Shown: piece after piece, positions 7,131-16,664 of the stretch
Layout of the letters: the number at the start of each line of letters is the position of its first letter
Position numbering within the stretch: the stretch's first letter is position 1
From: Saprospiraceae bacterium
GTDB taxonomy: Bacteria > Bacteroidota > Bacteroidia > Chitinophagales > Saprospiraceae
DNA length: 64,000 nt
Assembly (NCBI GenBank): GCA_019638455.1
Contig: JAHBTU010000001.1
Span: 1,193,501 to 1,257,500 of the forward strand
Reading direction: 5' to 3'
Position numbers and translations under genes: made by a program
The notes under the pieces: model-generated
The model's input: the letters and a program-made list of their open reading frames with translations, nothing else
The model's database searches: none
Told to the model about the DNA's origin: nothing

Positions 7131-10100
7131 ATGAAAGCACCCTACCACAACTACCCATCGGCTTTTGCACTTGCCATTCAGATTTTCCTGCTCGCTTTTT
7201 CTGTCACACCCATGAAAGCCCAATGCCCCAAGGTGGAAGCTATTCTCGTTGATGCTTGCGGCCAAGAGCAGTTTAACGAGTTCATCATCATCCATTCCGG
7301 CGGCGGATTCAACACTGCGGATTTGCAACTGGACTATAGCTCCGCCAACAACATACTTGGGCAGGTCAACAACGACATCAATATCAACAACGGCAACTGG
7401 CCAGCCGACCCTACTCCTTGTGGCCTCATGCCGGGGAATACCGCATTTATTGGGGGATGCCCCAACGTCATAGCCGTCGGGCCGGGAGTAAACATCCCTG
7501 CCAATGCTATCGTGGTGCTGCAAACAAGTGCAGGCTCCTCCGTTCAATACTTATTTTCTTCTTTATGTGGAAATGGCGAGTGTGTCTATGTCATTTCGAG
7601 TGCCTGCACACGCAGTGCCGGCGCGTTCGTCAACGGGGGGGCTAGCGGCCCCAGCACCACAAACTTCTCCATCGCTGGCGGTTGTAATCAGTCCATCATA
7701 TACAATACGGGCGGCCTTTCCGGTACCAACGGCGACTACTATCTCCCCCTTTCTAACATGTATGGCAATGGCGGATGCACTGTGCCGCCTACTTCTCCTG
7801 CTTCCCCGCCGCCAAATATCAATCCATTAGCCGACATTACGGTTTGCAATTCTTACACCTTGCCACCTATTACAGGCTCCAACCTCACGCCTAATGCTGC
7901 GTATTTTACCGGCCCGAACGGGACGGGCACTCAATACAACCCGGGTGCTGTGATTACTTCTTCGCTTACGTTATACGCGTTCGACCAAAACGGACCGGGC
8001 TGCTTCGACCAAGAGCAATTTAATGTTACCATCGCCACCGCTGCTTTCACGATTCAATCCATCGGCAACTGCGGCAATTTTCAATTCACGAATCAATCCA
8101 CCGGTCCAAACCCAATTAGCTATTCATGGAATTTTGATGACCCAATGAGTGGGCCAAACAATACTTCTACTCTGCAAAGCCCTACACACCAGTTCAGCAA
8201 ATGCGACAGCTTCAACGTTTGCCTCACCGTGACTTGGAGTGGCTGTAGCGCGAGCATCTGCCAAAGCGTTTCTTTTTCGGAATCAGTTCCGCCAGTCATT
8301 ACAAATTGCCCGCCGAGCGTCACCCTAAGCACCAGTTCAGGCCAATGCTATTATGATTTTACCAGCATGATGCCAATCATGGCGACGGACAATTGCGACC
8401 CGATGCCCACAATAACATGTATTTGGGGAGACCCATTTGGGACAATTATGCCATTGACCCTTCCTGCCCAATTCGTAAAAGGCGCTCACTTCATACAATG
8501 TGAGGCGGAAGATTTCTGTGGCAATAAAAGCCAGCCTTGTGTTTTTACGATGACAATTATTGATACAGAGCCGCCAGTGTTGGATTGCCCTCTAAGCATG
8601 TCGTATGTGGGCGCTTTGGATGCGAACGGAGTTTGTGTGGCACAAATCAACGGCATATCCTCTATGGCATCAGACAATTGCCCTATGCTGGACGTCATGT
8701 ATGCTATTTCAGGTGCCACCACAGGTGCGGGCAGCCCGGATGCCAGTGGAACAACTTTCTCGCAAGGCACCTCTACAGTTACTTACACAGCGACAGACAT
8801 GAGTGGGAATATAAAAACCTGTTCGTTCGAGGTGGAGGTGCAATGCTTCCCGGCAGAGGATGATTGCTTAGTGTGGGCGAGGAATATCGGCGGCACCGCA
8901 GGAGAGGAAGGGCGATCAATAGGAGTTGATTCTTGGGGAAACGTTTATACCGTGGGGACTTTTAGCGGCAACGCCGATTTTGACCCGGGCACGGGTGTTT
9001 TCAATCTCGTTTCCGCAGGAATGGGTGATATTTTTATTTCCAAATTGGATGCCGCAGGCAATTTTGTTTGGGCGAAGCAAATGGGTGGTTCATCCAACGA
9101 TTACGGCAATGCCATTGCAGTAGATGCTTTAGGAAACGTTTATACCGCTGGCCAATTTTCGGGCACGGTTGATTTCGACCCGGGTGCGGGCGTGTTCAAT
9201 CTTATTGGCACCAATGATGTCTTTGTGTCAAAATTAGATGCCTCCGGCAATTTTGTTTGGGCCAAACAATTCGGCGGGAGTGGTATCGCGGATGGTTTTG
9301 CTATCGCTATTGATGTATCGGGGAATGTTTATACGGCGGGAAGATTTTCGGGAACCGCCGATTTCGACCCGGGGCCTGGCACCGCCAGTCTTACTTCTCT
9401 TGGAAATGAAGATGCCTTTATTTCAAAATTAGATGCTTCCGGCAATTTTGCATGGGTGAAACACCTGAGCGGGGCGGGGCCTTACGGAAGTGTTTTCTCC
9501 ATCACTTTCGACGGCTCCGGGGACATGTACGCAGCGGGATGGTTTGAAGGCACTGTTGATTTCGACCCCGGCGCGGGGGCTTTCAACCTCACGTCTGTTG
9601 GCAGCACAGACATTTTTGTGCTCAAATTAGATGCCGCTGGCAATTTCCTTTGGGCCAAACAAATGGGCGGCGCCTCAAAAGATGTCGCATATTCGATTGT
9701 CACAGACGCATCGGGTTCTGTTTATACGACAGGAATATTTTCTGGAACCGCCGATTTCGACCCCGGTGTAGGGGTGTATACTCTTGCCTCTGTGGGAGGT
9801 CTCGGAGTGGATGACATATTTATTTCTAAATTAGATGCCGCTGGCAATTTTGTTTGGGCCAAGGGCATGGGAGGCCCCTCCGCATTTGACAAAGGGTTGT
9901 CGCTTGCTATTGCCCCGCTTGGAGGCGTTTATGCCACTGGCAGTTTTTATTCTACCGTTGATTTTGACCCCGGTCCGGGAGTCTTCAACCTCACATCCAA
10001 TGCGCTCAGCGAGGACATATTTGTAACGAAATTAGATGCCGCCGGTAATTTTATCAGGGTGAAACATCTAAGCGGGCCTTCTGCAGAACGGTCTTATTCA

Positions 10101-10532
10101 CTCGTCATAGATGCCTCCGGCTGTATTTATTCGACAGGTTATTTCTTTGGCACGGTTGATTTCGACCCCAGCGCCAATGCTTTCCCGCTCACCGCTTTTG
10201 GAACGGCAGATATCTTCGTCCACAAAATGTGTCCCTGCTACTTGGTTTCTTCCGAAGAGGTTCAAAAACCCGTAGTGAGTTCTTCACGAGCATATCCCAA
10301 CCCTTTCTCTTTCTCCACAACAATTGAATACCATTTGTCCGATGCTGCTTATGTCCGACTGTCGGTATTCAACTTGCTCGGGCAAGAAGTGGCGCTGTTG
10401 ACCGATGAAAAGCAAATTGCGGGAGAACATCGCATTGTGTTCGATGCGGGAGACTTGCCCTCGGGGGCTTATTTTTACAGCCTGAGGGTGGGTGGTTTTA
10501 GGGAAGTAAAAAAACTTGTGCTCGTGAAATAG
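7131..10532 (+). CDS. large secreted SBBP beta-propeller / HYR protein with T9SS sorting domain
   Basis: The protein has 1133 residues. A signal peptide ends near MKAQC. The N-terminal about 230 residues form a Cys-rich domain (CPKVEAILVDACG). A PKD-like stretch follows (CGNFQFTNQSTG ... YSWNFDD), then two HYR-like domains (PPVITNCPPSV, PPVLDCPLSM). Then come seven copies of a repeat of about 55 residues with the core (G/D)xVYTxGxFSGTxDFDPG followed by FxSKLDAxGNFxWAK, the SBBP pattern; seven copies would suit a closed seven-bladed propeller. The last about 80 residues (YPNPFSFSTTIEY ... GAYFYSLRVGG) are a type A T9SS sorting domain. It is a surface or secreted protein with no visible catalytic motif and has its own promoter. 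Confidence 0.9.
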   Translation: MKAPYHNYPSAFALAIQIFLLAFSVTPMKAQCPKVEAILVDACGQEQFNEFIIIHSGGGFNTADLQLDYSSANNILGQVNNDININNGNWPADPTPCGLMPGNTAFIGGCPNVIAVGPGVNIPANAIVVLQTSAGSSVQYLFSSLCGNGECVYVISSACTRSAGAFVNGGASGPSTTNFSIAGGCNQSIIYNTGGLSGTNGDYYLPLSNMYGNGGCTVPPTSPASPPPNINPLADITVCNSYTLPPITGSNLTPNAAYFTGPNGTGTQYNPGAVITSSLTLYAFDQNGPGCFDQEQFNVTIATAAFTIQSIGNCGNFQFTNQSTGPNPISYSWNFDDPMSGPNNTSTLQSPTHQFSKCDSFNVCLTVTWSGCSASICQSVSFSESVPPVITNCPPSVTLSTSSGQCYYDFTSMMPIMATDNCDPMPTITCIWGDPFGTIMPLTLPAQFVKGAHFIQCEAEDFCGNKSQPCVFTMTIIDTEPPVLDCPLSMSYVGALDANGVCVAQINGISSMASDNCPMLDVMYAISGATTGAGSPDASGTTFSQGTSTVTYTATDMSGNIKTCSFEVEVQCFPAEDDCLVWARNIGGTAGEEGRSIGVDSWGNVYTVGTFSGNADFDPGTGVFNLVSAGMGDIFISKLDAAGNFVWAKQMGGSSNDYGNAIAVDALGNVYTAGQFSGTVDFDPGAGVFNLIGTNDVFVSKLDASGNFVWAKQFGGSGIADGFAIAIDVSGNVYTAGRFSGTADFDPGPGTASLTSLGNEDAFISKLDASGNFAWVKHLSGAGPYGSVFSITFDGSGDMYAAGWFEGTVDFDPGAGAFNLTSVGSTDIFVLKLDAAGNFLWAKQMGGASKDVAYSIVTDASGSVYTTGIFSGTADFDPGVGVYTLASVGGLGVDDIFISKLDAAGNFVWAKGMGGPSAFDKGLSLAIAPLGGVYATGSFYSTVDFDPGPGVFNLTSNALSEDIFVTKLDAAGNFIRVKHLSGPSAERSYSLVIDASGCIYSTGYFFGTVDFDPSANAFPLTAFGTADIFVHKMCPCYLVSSEEVQKPVVSSSRAYPNPFSFSTTIEYHLSDAAYVRLSVFNLLGQEVALLTDEKQIAGEHRIVFDAGDLPSGAYFYSLRVGGFREVKKLVLVK

Positions 10533-10596
10533 TGGCCTTTCCCTGCAAGAACCTTCTTAAACCCTTTAACCACCCCTACCCTCGGCAAAGGCTCGA

Positions 10597-11817
10597 TTAG
10601 CCTGGGTCAGCCACATAGCTCACGAAAACCATCGTGTTGGTCGGGATATGCCGCAACACGAGCACAAAGGGACGATTGAACCAAAAAGTAGGAGGCACTG
10701 AGGTGATGCCAAAACCTATGGACGTGACCGCAGCCCCTTCCGCACCTTTCTCGTCTATCTCCAACACAGCTTTGTGCTTGATTTGGTTGATAAAGATGTT
10801 TTTGACGGCAGTGCCCATCAACGTGAAGTCGGCATCCCGGTCGGAAAAAGCCGCCTTCATGCCGAGATGTTTAAGGCTCTGAATGAGGTCGTTGTCGTAT
10901 GCCAATTTAAGTTTGGGGAAAAACACCATTGCTCGCCCGTATTGTGCCGCTTCGTACATGCCTTTCCAAGACGACGGCGTGATGTTCAGATGCCAGTTGG
11001 CATCGGTGTTCGCGGTGGTAGGCTGAATAAAACTGACACTAAAAGTGGAATCTTTGAAGGGTATGTCCACGAGGTTGAAAAGCGCCGTTTGCGCAAAAGT
11101 GAAATCACGGTCGGCGTTCACAAAATCAACTTGCGTCTGTGAGCCATCCGCTTTTGTGAACGCCTTTTTGGTGGTAAGTTGAGGGGCAAAACCCGTCGCC
11201 CAGTCGGCCTTGAAGTGGATTGCGTTGATGAGAAAAGCCACATCCAACGCTGTGATGCGCTCCAAGATTTGAGGGATTTTCCCGTTTGTGCTGTTTTTCA
11301 CCCAATTGTTGATTTGTTCGAGGGCCGCCTGTTCGTTGTCAAAATTGAGTTTTTGGTCGCCGCAGCTGTAATGTGCCGATAGCGCGTCCAGAAATGGGGG
11401 CTTTACGTTAATCCGTGCGGCATCATAGAAATAACGGTTGGCGACCGTGAGCGTGGGGGAGCCGCTCTGTTTGCTCAACAATTGGGTGAGGTCGCGGTGC
11501 AGCGGATTCAAGTCATTGACCGCGCAGTTCTCGCAGCCCATCACGGACAACATTTCACCGAGTGTGACCCCTTGCGCGCCATTGGTGGCCATGGTGAGCG
11601 CCGTTTGAATGCTGAAAGGAGAAATCAGGACGTTTTGTCCCGGCTTGGCGAGCTGCTCTTGCTTGAAGATATTCCAACCGAGCACTTGATTCATCTCGGC
11701 GATTTTTTCCACCTTATCTACCGGGATGGGGTCTTTGATGATGGCAGTCGCGCCTTTGTCGCAGGCAGAAAAGAGGGGCACAAACAGAAACGGTATCAAA
11801 TAAGCTGCTTTGGTCAT
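10597..11817 (-). CDS. serpin family lipoprotein
   Basis: This is a serine protease inhibitor fold of 406 residues from ATG 11817 (MTKAAYLIPFLFVPLFSAC), which gives a clean lipoprotein signal. An ATG at 11847 would add ten residues. Family features seen: NVLISPFSIQTALTMATNGA near the N-terminus, FLINAIHFKADW in the middle, and the hinge EKGAEGAAVTS before a reactive loop, then FWFNRPFVLVLRH. Aligned by eye to alpha-1-antitrypsin the loop has equal length, putting Thr at P1 and Ser at P1'. Small residues in the hinge suggest an inhibitory, not merely structural, serpin. It lies downstream of selD on the same strand. The target protease is unknown. Confidence 0.92.
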   Translation of the reverse strand: MTKAAYLIPFLFVPLFSACDKGATAIIKDPIPVDKVEKIAEMNQVLGWNIFKQEQLAKPGQNVLISPFSIQTALTMATNGAQGVTLGEMLSVMGCENCAVNDLNPLHRDLTQLLSKQSGSPTLTVANRYFYDAARINVKPPFLDALSAHYSCGDQKLNFDNEQAALEQINNWVKNSTNGKIPQILERITALDVAFLINAIHFKADWATGFAPQLTTKKAFTKADGSQTQVDFVNADRDFTFAQTALFNLVDIPFKDSTFSVSFIQPTTANTDANWHLNITPSSWKGMYEAAQYGRAMVFFPKLKLAYDNDLIQSLKHLGMKAAFSDRDADFTLMGTAVKNIFINQIKHKAVLEIDEKGAEGAAVTSIGFGITSVPPTFWFNRPFVLVLRHIPTNTMVFVSYVADPG

Positions 11818-11886
11818 AGCCGAACAAATTTTGTGAGACGATACCATAAAAGACAGTCAATCTGCCGCAAAGGGTTGGGGCGCCTT

Positions 11887-12936
11887 TCAAACAATGGTTA
11901 TCAAAACATCCTGGCGTTCGATAAAAAAGCCGAATGGGTGCAGCGAATAGCCCTCTTCACGCGCTATTTTTTGAAATTCGGATTCAAAACCCGGCTCCAC
12001 CGCTACCAAAAGCCCGCCACTTGTCTGAGGGTCTGCCAATATCTTTCGCCTGTACTCGTCGGCTCCTGCTATTTTATGGCCGTAGCTGTCCCAGTTGCGC
12101 GTGGTGCCGCCCGGCACACACTTTTGTTCCAAATAAAAATCAAGGATGTCGCGGTCAATAGTGGGCACATCTTCAAAATGGATGATGGCGCTCGCGTCGC
12201 TGGCTTCGCACATTTCGGCGAGGTGTCCCAGCAGCCCGAATCCCGTCACATCCGTCATGGCTCTCACGAACGAGAACAACCCGAACCGCTCTCCCACCCT
12301 GTTCAATTGCTTCATGCTATCGGGTGCAATATGGGCGTGTTCCGGCTTGAGGCTCCCCTTTTTTTGCGCGGTTGTCAGAATGCCAACTCCAAGCGGTTTG
12401 GTCAAAAATAGCTGACAACCGGGTGTGGCACCGCCATTTTTTTTCAAATGCTCGATTTTCAAGCGCCCGGTCACTGCCAATCCAAATATAGGTTCCGGGC
12501 TATCAATACTATGGCCGCCCGCCAGCGGAATCCCGGCCTCGGCGCAAGCCTTCCGTGCGCCTTCTATCACCTCGCTGGCTACCTCTGGGGGAAGCAGATT
12601 GACAGGCCAACCCAAAATGGCGATGGCCAACAAGGGGGTGCCGCCCATCGCATAGACATCGCTGATAGCGTTGACGGAAGCAATGCGACCAAAATCTTCC
12701 GCGTCGTCCACAATGGGCATAAAAAAATCGGTGGTGCTCACCACGGCCGTGCCATCGCCCAAGTCGAGCACCGCCGCGTCATCGCGTGCTTCGTTGCCCA
12801 CCAGCAATTGCGGGAAATGCTGGTGGGCGGCACTGCTTTTCAAGATATGGTCAAGTACGTTGGGCGCGATTTTGCAGCCGCATCCCGCGCCGTGCGAATA
12901 CTGAGTGAGTTTGAAGGAGGCCGATGAATCATTCAT
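11887..12936 (-). CDS. selD: selenide, water dikinase SelD
   Basis: The enzyme makes selenophosphate from selenide and ATP, the selenium donor for selenocysteine and for 2-selenouridine in tRNA. The 349-residue protein has the catalytic N-terminal motif [14 protein letters not shown] (Cys19 and Lys22, equivalent to Cys17 and Lys20 of E. coli), so it is a cysteine form, not itself a selenoprotein. It also has the glycine-rich ATP site ([15 protein letters not shown]) and the C-terminal [12 protein letters not shown]. It is ten bases downstream of the TonB-dependent receptor on the same strand, with the serpin gene after it. No selA, selB or selU is present in the window, so which selenium use it feeds is open. 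Confidence 0.96.
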   Translation of the reverse strand: MNDSSASFKLTQYSHGAGCGCKIAPNVLDHILKSSAAHQHFPQLLVGNEARDDAAVLDLGDGTAVVSTTDFFMPIVDDAEDFGRIASVNAISDVYAMGGTPLLAIAILGWPVNLLPPEVASEVIEGARKACAEAGIPLAGGHSIDSPEPIFGLAVTGRLKIEHLKKNGGATPGCQLFLTKPLGVGILTTAQKKGSLKPEHAHIAPDSMKQLNRVGERFGLFSFVRAMTDVTGFGLLGHLAEMCEASDASAIIHFEDVPTIDRDILDFYLEQKCVPGGTTRNWDSYGHKIAGADEYRRKILADPQTSGGLLVAVEPGFESEFQKIAREEGYSLHPFGFFIERQDVLITIV

Positions 12937-12946
12937 TTTCAGGCTC

Positions 12947-15226
12947 TTAAAACTGGTACGTCACACTCAGGGCAGGGATGATGGGCAGTTGGTTCACTCT
13001 TTGGTAACGCACCCGGTCGAAGTAAAAGATGTTGTCGCGGTCGTAAACGTTGGTGCAAGAAGCCGTGATTTCGAGGTTGCTGTATTTCGAGAACCTGAAT
13101 ATACGCTTTGCCGAAAGGTCGAGACGGTGGTAGTAGGGAAGACGCCCAGCGTTGCGCACCCGGTCATAAACGATGCCCAAATCGGGGTTGCCCGTCAGGA
13201 TGTCGCTGCCAATGCCGTCTTTGAAATCGAAGGAGCTGTAGAAGCCTTGCGTAAGAGTGAAGGGGAAACCGGAGCCAAAGTTCCAACGAGCACCCAGCTC
13301 CCACTCTTTTTTGCTGCCCATCTGATAAGTGCCTACAAAATTGAGGTTGTGTCGGCGGTCAAACACGGGCGGATAGGTCTGCTCGCCATCATTGCGAGTG
13401 ACGAAACCGAGAGAGTAAGCGCCCCACAGGTATGCTCGCTTCCACTCTATCTTCATGGAGACGTCAAGACCATAAGCATCGCCTGTTTCAGTGACAAAGT
13501 TGGGGTCGGTCTGGTCTTGTTTGTTGCGATTGAGGGCGATGAGTTGGGTGAATTTTTTGTAGTAGCCTTCCACGTTGAGGTCAAAATTCTTCGTCACATC
13601 TACTTCAAAACCCGCCACGCCATGCACGGAGGTCTGGATGCGATTGCTGGCCCGTTCGTTGGAATTGGGCTTCAAAATCGCCTCCTCTGGGCCAGAGAGA
13701 AACCCTACAAACAAGTTGACGACATCTCGCTCGTTGATGGTGGAAAGCAGGTTTTGCGAATACAAGCCACCTGCGGCCTTAAAGCGCAGGTTGTCGGTGA
13801 TGTTGTATTTCAAGCCCAAACGCGGCTCCGGGGAAGAATAGTTGAGCGACTGGTAGTATTGGAGACGGAAGCCCGGCTCAATAACCAAGGGGCCAATTTT
13901 GCGTTTCCAACGCATATAACCACTAATTTCAGTAGTGTTCTCGTCCTGACCGATGGTTAGCCCCCGAAAGTTGATAAACTCAAAAACAGTATTGAAGCCA
14001 GTCAACTCTATCCCGTACTCCAACTCGTTGTTGCGACCATAGTTGGTAAAATTCAACCCCCCGTAATAACCCGAAATGCCGCTCTTGCGAGGAAGGCGGT
14101 CCGCCTCTACGATACGTGTGTCGTATCGGGAAAAGGTGAACACGCCATTGATAATCGTGCTCGAATTGGTCGGCACCACAGTAAAGTCCATGCCGCCGCC
14201 AGCACTGTTCCAGCCATAGTCCGCAATTGGGAAGTTCACGCCATCGTCGTAGCTGAATCCAAAAATGTTGAGTTTGCTGCCGTTGCCAGTCAAGAGCGAC
14301 AGTTTGCCGTACATATCTCGGTAGTCGAAGGGGATGCCAATGGAGTCGTTGACATAAGGATAGAGGGTTTTATCAAACTGATTGATGAGCGCCTGTTTGC
14401 CAGTCAGCACAAAAGAAATGCTGCTCCCTCCCTCTTCTTTGAGAGGGACTATAGGGCCTTCCACAATCGCGCGTGCCTGATAAGGACTGACCGAGGCCAG
14501 CCCAGAGAGGCGTTTTCGGTTGCCCTCGCGAGTTTTTACGTCCACGATGGCCGAAATACGACCGCCATAATCGGCATTAAAACCACCCGTAAGCACGTCC
14601 ACGTTGCGAATCAGCTCGGTCTCGAACACGGAGAAGAAGCCAATGCTGTGAAAGGGGTTGTAAATCGTCATCCCATCGAGCAGGATACGGTTTTGCACGG
14701 GCGAACCGCCGCGTATGTACAGTTGGCCGCCTTGGTCGCCAGTGAAAATCACGCCCGGCAGCACGGTGAGGTATTGAGCGATGTCGGACTGGCCACCCGC
14801 TGACGGCAACGAACGGATTTGTTTGGGCGTCACCTGCAATTTGGAAATTTGAATGTCGGCCTTCGCCTGCTCCTTTTTCCCACTAATGAGGATTTCGCCC
14901 AATCGCTGCCCGCTCTCGACGATGTAAACATTTTGAAACAAAATCTCACCGCGTTTTACGGTGATGTTTGCCGTGTAAGTATCATAGCCAGTGAGCGACA
15001 CGACCAATTGGTATTCGCCCGGAGGCACGTCGGGTACCGAAAAAAAACCATTCACATCAGAGATGGTGCCAAGGCTGGCACCTTCGACGCGCACTGTGGC
15101 GAAGCCGACAGGTTGTGTGGTTTCCTTGTCGTAAATGTATCCCCTGACAGCAGATTTGGTTCCTGTTTGGGCTGATAATGAGACAGATAGAGCGATTAAA
15201 AAAAAGAAACTAAGGAGATTTCTCAT
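12947..15226 (-). CDS. TonB-dependent outer-membrane receptor with carboxypeptidase-like N-terminal domain
   Basis: The protein has 759 residues. A signal peptide ([20 protein letters not shown]) is followed by a carboxypeptidase D regulatory-like domain (about residues 25-105, [23 protein letters not shown] ... [15 protein letters not shown]), a plug domain ([20 protein letters not shown] ... [12 protein letters not shown] ... [13 protein letters not shown]) and a beta-barrel ending in a terminal Phe (ALSVTYQF). It imports an unknown ligand across the outer membrane using TonB energy. There is no SusD partner next to it, so it is not a classical glycan-utilisation pair. It probably leads a unit with selD and the serpin. 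Confidence 0.92.
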   Translation of the reverse strand: MRNLLSFFFLIALSVSLSAQTGTKSAVRGYIYDKETTQPVGFATVRVEGASLGTISDVNGFFSVPDVPPGEYQLVVSLTGYDTYTANITVKRGEILFQNVYIVESGQRLGEILISGKKEQAKADIQISKLQVTPKQIRSLPSAGGQSDIAQYLTVLPGVIFTGDQGGQLYIRGGSPVQNRILLDGMTIYNPFHSIGFFSVFETELIRNVDVLTGGFNADYGGRISAIVDVKTREGNRKRLSGLASVSPYQARAIVEGPIVPLKEEGGSSISFVLTGKQALINQFDKTLYPYVNDSIGIPFDYRDMYGKLSLLTGNGSKLNIFGFSYDDGVNFPIADYGWNSAGGGMDFTVVPTNSSTIINGVFTFSRYDTRIVEADRLPRKSGISGYYGGLNFTNYGRNNELEYGIELTGFNTVFEFINFRGLTIGQDENTTEISGYMRWKRKIGPLVIEPGFRLQYYQSLNYSSPEPRLGLKYNITDNLRFKAAGGLYSQNLLSTINERDVVNLFVGFLSGPEEAILKPNSNERASNRIQTSVHGVAGFEVDVTKNFDLNVEGYYKKFTQLIALNRNKQDQTDPNFVTETGDAYGLDVSMKIEWKRAYLWGAYSLGFVTRNDGEQTYPPVFDRRHNLNFVGTYQMGSKKEWELGARWNFGSGFPFTLTQGFYSSFDFKDGIGSDILTGNPDLGIVYDRVRNAGRLPYYHRLDLSAKRIFRFSKYSNLEITASCTNVYDRDNIFYFDRVRYQRVNQLPIIPALSVTYQF

Positions 15227-15250
15227 TGCAATTTATGTGTTTGGCGGCGG

Positions 15251-15258
15251 CAAAGATA
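15251..15258 (-). promoter_or_regulatory. -7 box for the TonB-dependent receptor gene
   Basis: Read on the minus strand the bases are TATCTTTG, 24 bases before the start codon. No convincing -33 element was found, so this rests on one box only. Confidence 0.45.
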
Positions 15259-15335
15259 GCCGTACATTGATATTTAGTTGCGCCCGAAAAAGATAGTGCT
15301 CGACATTCCGCTGCATCTGCTAAAAATATCAATCG

Positions 15336-15343
15336 TAAGTTTG
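15336..15343 (+). promoter_or_regulatory. -7 box for the lhgO gene
   Basis: TAAGTTTG lies 11 bases before the ATG at 15355, implying a very short or absent 5' leader. No clear -33 box is seen. Confidence 0.45.
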
Positions 15344-15354
15344 CCTCCATCACC

Positions 15355-16617
15355 ATGCGCCCACACGATATTGTTATTGCCGGTGGCGGCATCGTTGGGC
15401 TGGCCACCGCCCTCCAATTGCAGCGCCGCAATCCCCGTCTGCGCATCGCCATTTTGGAAAAAGAAAAACTGGTGGCCGCCCATCAAAGCAGCCACAACAG
15501 TGGGGTGATTCACAGCGGCATCTATTACAAGCCGGGGAGCCTACGCGCCACCAACTGCAAACGCGGCTACGACCTTTTGCTCCGATTTTGCAGGGAAAAT
15601 GGCGTTTCGTTCGAAATTTGCGGCAAAATCATCGTTGCCACAGCGGAGGGCGAACGCGAGCAATTGGACAAAATCTACCGACGAGGAATTGAGAACGGCC
15701 TTCGCGGAATTCGCAAAATCAGCCCCGAAGAAGCCCGCGAAATAGAGCCGCACGTTCGGGCAGTGGAAGCCGTTTGGGTGCCGCAAGCAGGCATCGTGGA
15801 CTACGGCGAAGTGGCGAGGAAATACGCGGAGATTTTTCAGAAAAATGGAGGCGAGATTTTTACCGGGCAAAAAGCAAAGGCCGTCTCCATTGTACGCCGG
15901 AACGCTGTTCCGGCAACACACGCAGGCGGAACAGCGTTCCGCCATATGAATGACGGGGTCGTCGTTCAAACTCAAAATCAAGAATTCGAAGCTAACATCT
16001 TCGTCAACTGCGCCGGCCTCTATTCCGACAAAATCGCACGGCTGACGGGCGAAAAACCAGACTTGCAAATCCTCCCCTTTCGCGGCGAGTACTACGAGCT
16101 CAAGCCTGCAAGCCAGCATCTTGTCCGCAATCTGATATACCCCGTCCCCAACCCGAACTTCCCCTTTCTCGGCGTGCATTTTACCCGCATGATACATGGC
16201 GGCATCGAGGCTGGCCCTAATGCCGTGCTTGCCTTCCAGCGAGAAGGCTATTCGCGTTGGGATTTGAACATCAAGGAATTAGCGGAAACGCTGGCTTTTC
16301 CCGGCTTTCAAAAAATAGCCCGGAAATACTGGCGCGACGGCTGGGCAGAGATGCTCCGCTCTTACTCAAAGCGTCGTTTTGTCCTTGCATTACAGCGTCT
16401 TGTGCCGGAAATTTCGGCGGAGGATGTGATTCCCGGAAGAAGCGGCGTACGCGCTATGGCCTGCGACCGGGCGGGCAACCTGCTCGACGATTTTCTCATC
16501 CTCACGCGACCGCGCATCGTCAACGTGTGCAACGCGCCCAGCCCAGCTGCGACAGCTTCATTGGCGGTAGGCGAGACGGTGGCGGAGCGGGTGTTAGAAA
16601 TGATGAATGATGAATGA
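15355..16617 (+). CDS. lhgO: L-2-hydroxyglutarate oxidase with in-frame repeat insertion
   Basis: This FAD-dependent oxidase converts L-2-hydroxyglutarate to 2-oxoglutarate, passing electrons to the membrane pool. The 420-residue protein has the dinucleotide-binding start DIVIAGGGIVGLATALQLQ, then SSHNSGVIHSGIYYKPGSL, NCAGLYSDKIARLTG, FPFLGVHFTRMIHGGIEAGPNAVLAF and the C-terminal PSPAATASLAVGE, all typical of LhgO. Residues 180-199 (VRRNAVPATHAG and on) are encoded by a double palindrome that also occurs before miaB. They sit in the variable region between FTGQKAKAVSI and GVVVQTQNQEF, so the enzyme may tolerate them. Its last codons overlap an upstream extension of the methyltransferase frame. 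Confidence 0.93.
   Translation: MRPHDIVIAGGGIVGLATALQLQRRNPRLRIAILEKEKLVAAHQSSHNSGVIHSGIYYKPGSLRATNCKRGYDLLLRFCRENGVSFEICGKIIVATAEGEREQLDKIYRRGIENGLRGIRKISPEEAREIEPHVRAVEAVWVPQAGIVDYGEVARKYAEIFQKNGGEIFTGQKAKAVSIVRRNAVPATHAGGTAFRHMNDGVVVQTQNQEFEANIFVNCAGLYSDKIARLTGEKPDLQILPFRGEYYELKPASQHLVRNLIYPVPNPNFPFLGVHFTRMIHGGIEAGPNAVLAFQREGYSRWDLNIKELAETLAFPGFQKIARKYWRDGWAEMLRSYSKRRFVLALQRLVPEISAEDVIPGRSGVRAMACDRAGNLLDDFLILTRPRIVNVCNAPSPAATASLAVGETVAERVLEMMNDE
15892..15943. repeat. REPIN-like double palindrome inside lhgO (copy 2)
   Basis: GCCGGAACGCTGTTCCGGC at 15896-15914 and GGCGGAACAGCGTTCCGCC at 15925-15943 are palindromes whose cores are reverse complements of each other. The first 23 bases match 1148-1170 with one difference. 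The element keeps the reading frame of lhgO and adds no stop codon. Confidence 0.8.
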
Positions 16618-16638
16618 TTTTTCAGAGAGAGGAATCAA

Positions 16639-16646
16639 TACCTTTG
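16639..16646 (+). promoter_or_regulatory. -7 box for the restriction-modification genes
   Basis: TACCTTTG lies 18 bases before the ATG at 16665. This supports that ATG over the earlier one at 16614, which would be upstream of the transcript start. Confidence 0.5.
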
Positions 16647-16664
16647 CTCAAAATCATTCCAATC

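Noticed and set aside
11887..12936. SelD as a selenoprotein
   Set aside because: The catalytic position is an ordinary Cys codon and no UGA interrupts the frame.
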